Of a DNA stretch of 61,566 nucleotides, positions 7,363 through 14,706 are shown in pieces. The notes beneath the pieces are model-generated. The model was not told where the DNA came from and searched no databases. It was given only the letters and a program-made list of their open reading frames with translations. The stretch comes from Acidimicrobiia bacterium. Lineage in GTDB: Bacteria; Actinomycetota; Acidimicrobiia; Acidimicrobiales; AC-14. The translations under genes and the position numbers were made by a program. The stretch spans positions 1 through 61,566 of the forward strand of contig JAHFUR010000024.1 of NCBI GenBank assembly GCA_023264995.1. Direction: 5' to 3'. Within the stretch, counting starts at the first letter, position 1. Every line of letters begins with the position of its first letter.

Positions 7363-8007
7363 CTACTCGCGGGTGAACGAGACATGGGTGACGCCGCTGG
7401 GGCTGCTCACGGCCTCGACAGCGAAGTCCTGCTCAAGCCCCTCCAGGCCATCCCAGACGCGCTCGCCGCGCCCGAGCACGATGGGCACGATCACGAGGTG
7501 CAGGTGGTCGATCAGCCCCGCGGCGAGAAACTGTCGGATGGTCGACGGCCCGCCGCCGATCCGCACGTCGAGGCCGCCAGCGGCCTCACGCGCTCGCTCC
7601 AGGGCCTCGGCGGGGCTGGCGGCGATGAAGTGGAACGTCGTCCCCCCTGCCATCTCGATCGACGGCCGCGGTTGGTGGGTGAGAACGAACACCGGCGTGT
7701 GGAATGGCGGGTCCTCGCCCCACCATCCCCTCCATTCCGTCTCGCCAGGTCGGCCTGAGACCGGCTCGAACTTGTTGCGCCCCATGATCTCCGCACCGAT
7801 GCCGGAGCCCCACTTGCTGGCGAAGGAGTCGTCGACCCCGGTGCTCCCCCCGGGCTCGCCCAGCATCTGCTGGAACGTGCGGGTGGCGAAGAACCATTCG
7901 TTGAGCCTGTGACCCGCGTGCCCGAACGGCGCCTCCAGGCTTTGGCCCTCGCCGGTACCGAAGCCGTCAAGGGACACGGAGAAGTTGTGGACGCGAACAC
8001 GTGACAT
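7363..8007 (-). CDS. Dihydrofolate reductase/RibD C-terminal family protein
   Basis: The 214-residue protein begins with the strand VRVHNFSVSLDGF typical of the RibD-C/YyaP family. IMGRNKFEP and RIGGGPSTIRQFLAAGLIDHL are the family's NADPH-binding segments. Members are NAD(P)H-dependent reductases of unsettled substrate and are not the housekeeping FolA. A GAGGAG Shine-Dalgarno precedes the ATG. It is transcribed alone. Substrate unknown. Confidence 0.87.
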   Translation of the reverse strand: MSRVRVHNFSVSLDGFGTGEGQSLEAPFGHAGHRLNEWFFATRTFQQMLGEPGGSTGVDDSFASKWGSGIGAEIMGRNKFEPVSGRPGETEWRGWWGEDPPFHTPVFVLTHQPRPSIEMAGGTTFHFIAASPAEALERAREAAGGLDVRIGGGPSTIRQFLAAGLIDHLHLVIVPIVLGRGERVWDGLEGLEQDFAVEAVSSPSGVTHVSFTRE

Positions 8008-8172
8008 TGGGCGATCTCCTCGGCGACTCGGGTACTGATGGCCGCGCCAGCTTCACAGGCTGGGGGTTGATCCCTGTAGACGACTCGGGCAACTGGAAAT
8101 CATCGCCGCGTGCTGACATGGATCGCCCCATCCGGTTGCCATTGAGGGGAGCCGGCGGCCATCGTCTTTCGA

Positions 8173-8928
8173 ATGAAGAGCGTGCGGGCCCACGAGGAGC
8201 AACTGGCGATCGGTGATGCCTTCGGCGAGGTGCTCCTCGCCTGCCAGCAAGCGGGCGGGGCCGCCGGCGTGGCATACGAACTGATCGAGCGATCGGACGG
8301 CTTCCTGGCGGTGGTGGACGCAGCGAGGTACTTCTCCACCGATCCCGACTCTGCCTTCGAACTCGCCCGGGGTCGCGTGCTCGACATCGGCGCCGGTGCG
8401 GGTAGGGCGAGCCTCGCCCTACACGACCGCGGACAAGACGTCGTCGCCCTCGACATCTCGCCGGGGGCGACCGCGGTGTGCCGCGATCGCGGCGTACCGG
8501 CCACGTTCACCGGATCCGTGTACGAACTGGCTGCATCGGGACCGGCGCCGTTCGATACCTTCCTCATGTTGGGCAACAATCTCGGGCTGCTGGGTGGGCC
8601 GGCCGAGGCCCCTTTGGTCCTGGAGGTGCTCGGGGCCATGGCCGCCCCCGGAGCCCGCATCGTGGGCGAGACGGCCGACCCGTACACGACGACCAGGCCG
8701 CTCCACCTCGACTACCACGAGCAGAACCGGAGGTCTGGACGGCTGCCGGGCCAGCTGCGTCTTCGCATTCGTCATGAGCGGACGGTCACGCCGTGGTGGG
8801 ACTACCTGTTCTGCACCCCCGACGAACTCGAGGAGGTCATCGCTCCGACGGCGTGGACCTTGGTGGGCGTGCAGCCACGGCCTAGCCCATCCCCCCAGTG
8901 GGTTGCGACGTTGCTGCTTGGCGGATAG
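8173..8928 (+). CDS. Class I SAM-dependent methyltransferase
   Basis: The 251-residue protein has the SAM motif I VLDIGAGAGRASLAL at about residues 69-83, motif II acid in VVALDISPGA, and LGNNLGLLGG in motif IV position. The C-terminal half has strands ending WVATLLLGG. Methyl acceptor unknown. No partner genes are nearby; it sits between the DHFR-like gene and vapBC-3. Confidence 0.85.
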   Translation: MKSVRAHEEQLAIGDAFGEVLLACQQAGGAAGVAYELIERSDGFLAVVDAARYFSTDPDSAFELARGRVLDIGAGAGRASLALHDRGQDVVALDISPGATAVCRDRGVPATFTGSVYELAASGPAPFDTFLMLGNNLGLLGGPAEAPLVLEVLGAMAAPGARIVGETADPYTTTRPLHLDYHEQNRRSGRLPGQLRLRIRHERTVTPWWDYLFCTPDELEEVIAPTAWTLVGVQPRPSPSPQWVATLLLGG

Positions 8929-9023
8929 CTCCGCTGGACCTGCCCGCCGTTGGCCCGCTCGCCGACGACGCACCCCCTCACAACGACGATCCGGAGTGCC
9001 ACCACCGTCACGTCGCTCGTCGC

Positions 9024-9446
9024 TTACGAGACAGCGCCCGCGGGCAGGATCCACTCCGTCGGTTGGCCGGTGATCTCGGCGATGAGGTCGAAGTCGTGGT
9101 CGTAGTGGAGCACGACGAGTCCAGCGGCTTCGGCGGCCGCGGCGATCAACAGGTCGGCGATCTTCGCGCCCCGCTGCTGGCTCCGCTCAGCGAGGGCGTC
9201 CTGAACGGCGACGGCACGGTCGAGAGTCTGTTGGGTCATCTCGACGAACGGCCAGGCCGAGCGCTCCTGCCGCATGGCCCGGTGTGACCCCGGGCTCGTC
9301 GAAGAGAAGCCAGCCTCGAGGTCCGTCGGTGTGCAGCGGGCCACCAGTCCGCTCTCCAACAACGGCGTGAGCCGGTCGATGATCAAGGGCTGGCCGCGAC
9401 GAGCCAACGCCGAGGTGTCTCCGAGGTAGAAGGGCTTCAGCCCCAC
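9024..9446 (-). CDS. vapC: VapC-type PIN-domain toxin, module 3
   Basis: About 140 residues beginning (V)GLKPFYLGDTSALARR, with PIN acids in GDTSA, TDLEAGFSS, KIADLLIAA and HYDHDF, and the ending EWILPAGAVS. GTG at 9446 (used here) and CTG at 9440 are both in frame; CTG would overlap the vapB stop as CTGA, exactly as in module 2. It is paralogous to the toxins at 5231 and 10341. Confidence 0.84.
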   Translation of the reverse strand: MGLKPFYLGDTSALARRGQPLIIDRLTPLLESGLVARCTPTDLEAGFSSTSPGSHRAMRQERSAWPFVEMTQQTLDRAVAVQDALAERSQQRGAKIADLLIAAAAEAAGLVVLHYDHDFDLIAEITGQPTEWILPAGAVS

Positions 9447-9643
9447 GCGTCGCGCCGGGCCTCGGGATCGGCCAGCGCTTCGGAGACGACCCCGTGCTCG
9501 GCCAGCAGTGCCCGCCGGCGCTGCGCAAGGGCGAGGACCTCGTTGAAGGCATCGTCGACCGTCGCCTTCAGCGTCCGCGTCCCGAGCAGCGCGCGCACCG
9601 CCTCCAACTTGTCGTCGTCGACTTCGATCAGTCTCTTCGTCAC
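9437..9643 (-). CDS. vapB: VapB-type antitoxin, module 3
   Basis: The 68-residue ribbon-helix-helix antitoxin has VTKRLIEVDDDKLEAVRALL followed by GTRTLKATVDDAFNEV. The GTG start at 9643 follows a -10 box by 6 nt. The frame is open further upstream, but those starts would lie in front of the promoter. It overlaps the toxin gene. Confidence 0.82.
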   Translation of the reverse strand: MTKRLIEVDDDKLEAVRALLGTRTLKATVDDAFNEVLALAQRRRALLAEHGVVSEALADPEARRDAWG

Positions 9644-9649
9644 CCAGCC

Positions 9650-9655
9650 AAGATA
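9650..9655 (-). promoter_or_regulatory. -10 box of vapBC-3, leaderless
   Basis: On the minus strand TATCTT lies 6 nt before the GTG at 9643. It overlaps the palindrome AGATATCT (9651-9658), a possible operator half. Confidence 0.5.
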
Positions 9656-9791
9656 TCTCAGAGTCGTTCCATGGATAGCCTGCGTCCTGCCGGAAGCCGA
9701 CATGCGCGGCCTGCCCCCAGACCGTTGCGCTCCGAGGGGTGCCCCAGTACGCCGGCTCCGGCGGCGGCCAACCCCCGTGTAAACCGGTGAG

Positions 9792-10178
9792 ATGGAAGGC
9801 GACGAGCTCGACCAAGTGCGCAAGATCGTCCTGGCCTTGCCCGGCGTCACGGAGCGCATCAGCCATGGCGAGCCGTGCTTCTTCGTGCAGCGCAAGCGGG
9901 CGCTCTGCTACTTCCACGACAACCACCGCGACGACGGCCGCATCTCGCTGTGGTGCCCCGCCCCGCCTGGCGTCCCTGCCGACCTCACGGCGAGCGAACC
10001 AAACCGGTTCTTTCATCCGACGCCTTCGGCGTCGGGCGTGTTCGCCACCTGGCTCGGCGTCTACCTCGACACCGATGGTGATGACCGCGTCGATTGGGGC
10101 GAGATCGCCGGCGTCGTCGAAGACGCCTTCCGGACTGTCGCGCCGCAGACGCTCATCGATCAGCTCGACCACCGCTGA
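9792..10178 (+). CDS. MmcQ/YjbR family DNA-binding-fold protein
   Basis: The 128-residue protein matches the MmcQ/YjbR (CyaY-like fold) family: VRKIVLALPGVTERISHGEPCFFV at the N-terminus, then a W-C-PAPPG turn and the late helix of DLDH type. The fold binds double-stranded DNA, but the biological role is not established. ATG start; transcribed alone between two vapBC modules. Confidence 0.85.
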   Translation: MEGDELDQVRKIVLALPGVTERISHGEPCFFVQRKRALCYFHDNHRDDGRISLWCPAPPGVPADLTASEPNRFFHPTPSASGVFATWLGVYLDTDGDDRVDWGEIAGVVEDAFRTVAPQTLIDQLDHR

Positions 10179-10340
10179 TTCCGTGCGTCGGACCTCATCC
10201 CATCTGAACGGCCTGCCCCGTGGACCGACCGTCCCCCAACGCCGGCGGTGGCGTAGCCCTCGGCGAGGAGGTGCGCTGGAGACCTCGCCAAACACAGGGA
10301 GGTCCAATGCCAACCGCCGGATCCTGGACGGGTCAGAATG

Positions 10341-10760
10341 TCAGTCTGCCGTCCCGCGTGGGACGATCCATTCGTGCGGCTGGCCCGTCACCCCGGCGAT
10401 GAGTTCGAAATCCGAGTCGTAGTGCAGGACGACGAGATCCCGCGCCTCGGCGGACGCGGCCACGAGCGCGTCAACGAGCGAGAGGGCCCGATGCAGGCTG
10501 CGGGCGGCAAGAGCCGCCTGGACCTCCAGGGCGCGCCGGTGGTCAGCGTCCGTCGTGGGCACCGCCGCATAGGAGGACAAGCCGTCGGCCAGCGCCTGAT
10601 AGTCGGCCGGGTTGCGAGCCGAGTAGCCGAGTTCGAGCGCCACGGGCGCACATACACCCACGAGCCCAGCGGCGGCCAACGGCCCGAATGCAGCGGTCAC
10701 CGACTGCTTCGAGAGGCGAGCGAAAACGCTCGTGTCGGCGAGGTAGCGGGCGCGCGCCAT
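10341..10760 (-). CDS. vapC: VapC-type PIN-domain toxin, module 4
   Basis: The 139-residue PIN protein has D9 in YLADTSVFARL, E43 in ALELGYSARN, and later acids in LVDALVAA and HYDSDF; it ends HEWIVPRGTAD. The ATG follows the vapB TAG stop with no gap, so the genes are co-transcribed. It is the closest in layout to modules 2 and 3 and is probably an active endoribonuclease. Confidence 0.87.
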   Translation of the reverse strand: MARARYLADTSVFARLSKQSVTAAFGPLAAAGLVGVCAPVALELGYSARNPADYQALADGLSSYAAVPTTDADHRRALEVQAALAARSLHRALSLVDALVAASAEARDLVVLHYDSDFELIAGVTGQPHEWIVPRGTAD

Positions 10761-10967
10761 CTACCCGTCCGCGCCCCAAGCCGCATCCGCGGCGTCGAAG
10801 TCGAACCTCCCCTCCTCGCCCAGCAGCGCGATGAGCTCGAGGCGCCGCTTGGCGTGCACGACCTCCCGGAGGGCGGCGTCGATGGTCTCCCGCAACGTCC
10901 GGGTTCCCAGGATGGCAGCGGCCTGCCGCACGATATCCTGATCAACCTCAACAGAGGTCTTCGACAC
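10761..10967 (-). CDS. vapB: VapB-type antitoxin, module 4
   Basis: The 68-residue antitoxin begins VSKTSVEVDQDIVRQAAAIL and continues GTRTLRETIDAALREVV; the tail is rich in acidic and aromatic residues (GRFDFDAADAAW). GTG at 10967 was chosen over an upstream ATG (11039) because a -10 box lies 6 nt before it and the length then equals its two paralogues. Confidence 0.83.
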   Translation of the reverse strand: MSKTSVEVDQDIVRQAAAILGTRTLRETIDAALREVVHAKRRLELIALLGEEGRFDFDAADAAWGADG

Positions 10968-10973
10968 GTTCCT

Positions 10974-10979
10974 AGGATA
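10974..10979 (-). promoter_or_regulatory. -10 box of vapBC-4, leaderless
   Basis: On the minus strand TATCCT lies 6 nt before the GTG at 10967, the same geometry as in the other three modules. Confidence 0.5.
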
Positions 10980-11191
10980 TCTCGCCAAGCCTTCGGCCCT
11001 CAGCTCCCCCTCCCCGGCTTCAGCGAACGGGCCGGTCATTCCCCAGGAGCTGGCCGGTGATGCCCGCCCCGGCGCCGCTCGGCCCTCGACGCCGGGCTGG
11101 ATGACAATCGGCGTTCGTGGAGGGTGTTCACCCCGCCCGGGCCAACGAACCCGGGGCCCACCCTTGACGGACGATTGCCCGGCCGATCACA

Positions 11192-11407
11192 ATGCCAGCC
11201 ATGGCATTCGGTCGAAAGAACAAGGACGCAGCTCCCCAGCAGTCCGTACCCCAATCAAGCTCACAGCCGGGCACACCCTGGCAGTCCTACACCGGCAGCG
11301 GCGGCTACCTGGTTACCGAGTTGCCCTACTACGACAAGGGCAAGCGCAAGGTCATGATCTACACGTCCGACTCCTCCGGAAAGATCATCAAGACCTTCAA
11401 GAAGTAG
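11192..11407 (+). CDS. Small hypothetical protein
   Basis: The 71-residue protein has a basic start (FGRKNKD), a Q/S/P-rich middle, and a beta-rich second half with LVTELPYYDKGKRKVMIYTS and DSSGKIIKTFKK. ATG at 11201 is an alternative start. A hairpin follows 33 bp downstream. Codon use and the ordered C-terminal half suggest a real gene; the function is unknown. Confidence 0.6.
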   Translation: MPAMAFGRKNKDAAPQQSVPQSSSQPGTPWQSYTGSGGYLVTELPYYDKGKRKVMIYTSDSSGKIIKTFKK

Positions 11408-11439
11408 CGCGTCAGCGCTTACCTCACCACGGTGCGTGA

Positions 11440-11462
11440 CCTCGGCCTGTCAGGGGCCGAGG
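11440..11462. terminator. Bidirectional hairpin terminator
   Basis: CCTCGGCC and GGCCGAGG form a perfect 8-bp stem around a 7-nt loop, placed between the convergent ends of the genes at 11407 and 11570. No long T run follows. Confidence 0.5.
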
Positions 11463-11569
11463 GCTTGTGTGACGCGAGCGCGTCCCGGCGGATCCCGACC
11501 ACTTCAGCCGCCGGCGGGAGGCACGCGCCGCTCTTCGCCGGCCGTCGGCCAGAGGTGGCCCGCGCCGGG

Positions 11570-11902
11570 CTATTTGTCGTTGAGCCCGCACGGGACGTCG
11601 CCCATGAGGTTGCACGCCCCGTCGCGGGGGCACGACGTATCGCCCTCGTCGCAGGTGAAGCACACGATGTCGTGCTGCTTGTTGCAGGTGAAGTCGGAGG
11701 CGTCGCAGGACGTGCACGCGTCCTGCGGGCTGTCGCAGAGCACGCACGTGTCCGCCGATCCACCTGCCGGGGGCCGACCGGCCCCGAGCCGCTCGGCCGA
11801 TAGCTCGAAACCGGGCCCGAACCGGGCCGTGAGGGCGGCCAGCAGGGCCTCGGCCTGGTGGGCTCCCTCCGCAGGGCCGGCGGCCTTAACAGTGTCGGTC
11901 AC
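11570..11902 (-). CDS. Candidate Cys-rich RiPP precursor peptide
   Basis: From GTG 11902 the product is 110 residues. Residues 1-50 look like a leader with an amphipathic helix (AEALLAALTARFG). Residues 53-110 hold ten cysteines at 53, 56, 63, 66, 73, 81, 84, 91, 97 and 105: three CxxC pairs plus singles, with C-D-x5-C repeated three times (CDSPQDAC, CDASDFTC, CDEGDTSC). AGAGGG precedes the GTG; an upstream ATG would overlap the enzyme gene by 59 bp. The gene follows a radical SAM/SPASM gene by 61 bp on the same strand. Such pairs make thioether-bridged RiPPs (ranthipeptide or sactipeptide type). A small metal-binding protein is the main alternative. I do not recognise the family. Confidence 0.65.
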   Translation of the reverse strand: MTDTVKAAGPAEGAHQAEALLAALTARFGPGFELSAERLGAGRPPAGGSADTCVLCDSPQDACTSCDASDFTCNKQHDIVCFTCDEGDTSCPRDGACNLMGDVPCGLNDK

Positions 11903-11963
11903 TGGCCCACCCTCTTCGAGGGATGGCCCACTGAATGCAAGATGGACCGGCCTCCCGGGCCGG

Positions 11964-13205
11964 TCACTGGTCCCCCTCGACGGCAGGCGTGCGACATGGA
12001 TCGAAGTGGCTCCCGTGTGCACCCGAGCTCTGTAGGCTGGCCGCCGCCTCGATCTGAGCCAGGACCCGGTTGATGGGCGGAGGCACGGTGGGATCGCCGG
12101 TCATGTACTCGTTGACGGCCATGCAGTTGCTCCCGCACACGCTCAGCAGGGAACAGTTGCCGCATCGGCGTTCTTCGGCACCGATGTCGTCGCGGAACAG
12201 GCCGTGGCCGCAGCCCGCGTGCGATGACGAGTGGTTGGCCACGATGTACTGCTCGCGGGCGTCGACATCGAAGCCGCGGTCCACGTGACCGACCCGCTGC
12301 CCGGGCCCGTTGCGGAAGTACCCAACGAACCGGTGACAGGGGTACAGGTAGCCCTCGGCATCGACGGCCACGAAGCTCCGGGCCGCGCCGCAGCCCCAGC
12401 GCTCGCCCGAGGACTCCAACGCCTGGCCGGTCCTGGCCAGGGAGCCGATGCGCACCCCTGGCCATTCCGCCTGCATGCGGTGCAGTTCACCGAGGGCGGC
12501 GTAGAGGTGGGCCAGGTCATCCTCGGACCAGGCCGCTTCGATCACGGGCGAGAAGCTGATCGACCGGAAGCCCCGCTCGCCAAGCCACGCGATGGAGCCC
12601 GGCAGGTCGACGGCGGTCTCGGGCGACACGGTCAGGCGGACCGACACCGACGGTAGCGCCGCCGCCCGCTCGAGATGCCGGGCGATGAGCGCAAACGAGC
12701 CACGACCAGCCCGGGTGCGCCGGTGCCGGTCGTGCGCGTCACCGATACCGTCAAGGCTGAGCCGCACCGAGATCCCGAGGCGCTCGATCATCTCGACGTT
12801 GGCCGCCGAGAGCAACGTGGCATTGGACGTCATGCTGAACGCGACGGGCCGGTCCTGGCCGGCGGCGAGTGCCGTGGCCTCGGCGTGGACCAGTTCGATC
12901 AGGCCGGGCTCGAGCAACGGCTCGCCGCCGAAGAAGGTGATCGACAACGCGGCCGGAGGGGGCGGGGCGTGCTCGAACAGGAACCCCGCCGATCGCCGGG
13001 CGATCGCCTGGCTCATGGTCCGGGGCTGCTTGCGGATGTAGCAGTAGTCGCACCGCAGGTTGCATTCCTCGGTGATCAGCATCACGACGTTGAGGATCGG
13101 GTGCCGCTCCGACCGGAAGCCATCGCCGACGTCGAGCCGCTTCCGGCCCCGTTCACCCTTGGTACCCAGACGGACGGGCACCGCGTCGACCAGGTCGATG
13201 GTCAC
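11964..13205 (-). CDS. Radical SAM/SPASM peptide-maturase-like enzyme
   Basis: The 413-residue protein has the SAM cluster motif C48-x3-C52-x2-C55 (CNLRCDYCY), the GGEP motif at about 93-96 (FFGGEPLL), and a C-terminal SPASM region: C272, C290, C332 and then C348-x2-C351-x5-C357-x3-C361. SPASM proteins carry auxiliary 4Fe-4S clusters and mostly modify ribosomal peptides; the class also includes anaerobic sulfatase maturases. There is no sulfatase nearby, but a ten-cysteine small protein follows directly, so peptide maturation is the best reading. No RiPP recognition element is evident at the N-terminus. GTG start at 13205, with TACGGT 8 nt upstream. Confidence 0.88.
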   Translation of the reverse strand: MTIDLVDAVPVRLGTKGERGRKRLDVGDGFRSERHPILNVVMLITEECNLRCDYCYIRKQPRTMSQAIARRSAGFLFEHAPPPPAALSITFFGGEPLLEPGLIELVHAEATALAAGQDRPVAFSMTSNATLLSAANVEMIERLGISVRLSLDGIGDAHDRHRRTRAGRGSFALIARHLERAAALPSVSVRLTVSPETAVDLPGSIAWLGERGFRSISFSPVIEAAWSEDDLAHLYAALGELHRMQAEWPGVRIGSLARTGQALESSGERWGCGAARSFVAVDAEGYLYPCHRFVGYFRNGPGQRVGHVDRGFDVDAREQYIVANHSSSHAGCGHGLFRDDIGAEERRCGNCSLLSVCGSNCMAVNEYMTGDPTVPPPINRVLAQIEAAASLQSSGAHGSHFDPCRTPAVEGDQ

Positions 13206-13213
13206 GGCCGGCG

Positions 13214-13219
13214 ACCGTA
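13214..13219 (-). promoter_or_regulatory. -10 box of the radical SAM operon
   Basis: On the minus strand TACGGT lies 8 nt before the GTG at 13205, predicting a leader of zero to two bases. Confidence 0.4.
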
Positions 13220-13283
13220 CCAGCTCACCGGCTCAGCCGCTCGGGCCCCAGGTACGCCGGCGGCTCACCCGGGCCCGCCCTTG

Positions 13284-13289
13284 TAGGAT
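13284..13289 (+). promoter_or_regulatory. -10 box of the membrane protein gene at 13297
   Basis: TAGGAT lies 7 nt before the ATG at 13297; no Shine-Dalgarno in between. Confidence 0.4.
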
Positions 13290-13296
13290 CTCCTCG

Positions 13297-13692
13297 ATGC
13301 CGCTTCGGCGCTCGCGCACCTGGTCGTTCCTTGGCGTCATCGCCATTGTCATCGCCGCCGGTATCGGCGTCGGATCGCGTGCCGGGACCGACCACCCCTT
13401 CGCCGGCGCCGGCGCCGCCACGTTGGCCCGGCCAGTTTCGCCGGCCCCGCTCGACCCGGTCATGATCCGCGAGTCCGACCGGATCGAGAGCGCCCTGTCG
13501 GCTGCCTCGACATCGAACGCCCGGCACGCGTTGCTGCTCGCCGCGCTCTTGGTCGGGTTCATGCTCAAGGTGGCTCCCGCGCCTGCGTGCCGCACGACGC
13601 CAGCCGGCGGCCGTCCATCGGCCATGCGGCTCCGGCGGTGGGTCAACCGCCGCGGCCCGCCCTCCTCCCCGTTCGTCTCGATCACTCGCTGA
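13297..13692 (+). CDS. Small membrane protein, unknown function
   Basis: 131 residues with a first membrane helix at about 10-28 (SFLGVIAIVIAAGIGVGS), an external segment of about 45 residues, and a second helix at about 78-95 (HALLLAALLVGFMLKVA); the tail is basic and proline-rich. It is divergent from the radical SAM operon with 91 bp between. It could be an immunity or export helper for that operon, but nothing in the sequence proves it. Confidence 0.55.
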   Translation: MPLRRSRTWSFLGVIAIVIAAGIGVGSRAGTDHPFAGAGAATLARPVSPAPLDPVMIRESDRIESALSAASTSNARHALLLAALLVGFMLKVAPAPACRTTPAGGRPSAMRLRRWVNRRGPPSSPFVSITR

Positions 13693-13889
13693 CGATCGCC
13701 CTTCGGGGCAACTGGAGGGACTATGTCAACCCCTTGTGCCGAGCCCGATCGGGCGCGGCGCACCACCTGGTCGGGTTCCTGGTGACCGCCGGGTTGAAGA
13801 CGGGCGGATCGGACCGGGTGCGCCACGTGGCCCTCCGGCGGAAGCAGGCCGGCCAGCGCGGCCACCGCACCCTCGGCGCGATCGGTCGG

Positions 13890-14291
13890 GTGGAGGACGG
13901 CATGCACATGGCCGTGTGCCTCGTGCTGGTGGTCGTGAGCATCCTCGTGCTCGTCCACTCGACCGCCGACTTCTTCGGCGGCAAGAACACCTTCGCCGAA
14001 CGGGTGACGGCGCTGGTCAACGGGGTCCTGTTCGTCGTCATCGTCATGGAGATCCTGCGGACGGTCATGGCCCACTTCGACGACGCCGGCCTCCAGCTCA
14101 AGCCGTTCCTGGTCATCGGCACCATCTCCGCGGTCCGCCACATCCTCACCGTCGGCGCCAAGACGTCCCTGGGCGCCACGGCGGCCGCCACCGAGTTCCG
14201 CCACACCGAGGTCGAGCTGGCGGTGAACGCGGCAATCGCCGTGGTGCTCGTCGTCGGCCTGGTGATGGTCCGCCGCAGCGAGCGAGGTTGA
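13890..14291 (+). CDS. PsiE-like membrane protein
   Basis: About 133 residues with four hydrophobic helices. HSTADFF, VNGVLFVVIVMEILRTV, LKPFLVIGTISAVRHIL and the final AAIAVVLVVGLVMV match the phosphate-starvation-inducible PsiE family, whose function is unknown. The start is uncertain: GTG 13890 is used because it places the first helix as in the family, but the frame is open far upstream. It is followed by hypA after 73 bp. Confidence 0.72.
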   Translation: MEDGMHMAVCLVLVVVSILVLVHSTADFFGGKNTFAERVTALVNGVLFVVIVMEILRTVMAHFDDAGLQLKPFLVIGTISAVRHILTVGAKTSLGATAAATEFRHTEVELAVNAAIAVVLVVGLVMVRRSERG

Positions 14292-14351
14292 CCCGTCTGG
14301 CGCCGGCGGGGTGCCCGGGGCCGGGCCGGCGCTCCGGCAACGACAACCCGG

Positions 14352-14357
14352 TAGGGT
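14352..14357 (+). promoter_or_regulatory. -10 box of hypAB
   Basis: TAGGGT lies 7 nt before the GTG at 14365, supporting that start and a leaderless hypAB transcript. Confidence 0.4.
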
Positions 14358-14364
14358 CGGGCGG

Positions 14365-14703
14365 GTGCACGAGCTGTCGCTGTGCGAGGCCATCGCCGCC
14401 ACGGTCACCAAGCACGCCGGCGAGCGCACGGCCGCCGGCGTCGTGGTGCGCATCGGCCATTTCCGCCAGGTGGTGCCCGACGCCCTCTCGTTCTGCTGGA
14501 CCATGCTCACCGAGGGCACCGACCTCAAAGGGTGCGCGCTCGAGATCGAGCAGGTGCCGGCGGTGGTCCGTTGCAACGCGTGCGGGTCGGAGACCACGCT
14601 CGACGTCCCGATCATGATCTGCGGCGCGTGCGAGGGCGACGATGTCACCCTCGTCTCGGGCGAAGAGTTCCAGGTCGTCTCGCTCGACCTGTCGGAGGTT
14701 TGA
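14365..14703 (+). CDS. hypA: Hydrogenase nickel incorporation protein HypA
   Basis: 112 residues starting (M)HELSLCEAI, the universal HypA N-terminus whose His2 and Glu3 bind nickel. The zinc site is CNAC and CGAC at about residues 70-90. HypA delivers Ni to [NiFe]-hydrogenase large subunits together with HypB. Start GTG 14365 is fixed by the family N-terminus. hypB follows 3 bp after the stop. No hydrogenase genes are in the window. Confidence 0.94.
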   Translation: MHELSLCEAIAATVTKHAGERTAAGVVVRIGHFRQVVPDALSFCWTMLTEGTDLKGCALEIEQVPAVVRCNACGSETTLDVPIMICGACEGDDVTLVSGEEFQVVSLDLSEV

Positions 14704-14706
14704 GGC

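Noticed and set aside
9447-10313. Extension of VapC module 3 to 429 residues
   Set aside because: The extra part runs across the vapB gene and antisense to the MmcQ/YjbR gene; PIN toxins are about 140 residues.
3731-10967. Prophage
   Set aside because: No capsid, terminase, portal or tail genes; toxin-antitoxin modules alone do not show a phage.
11903-12022. Start of the Cys-rich peptide at ATG 12022
   Set aside because: It would overlap the radical SAM gene by 59 bp, whereas GTG 11902 has AGAGGG upstream and gives a compact leader.
13723-13785. Small ORF of 20 codons after GGAGGG before the PsiE-like gene
   Set aside because: Too short and composition-like; no conserved features, so not called.
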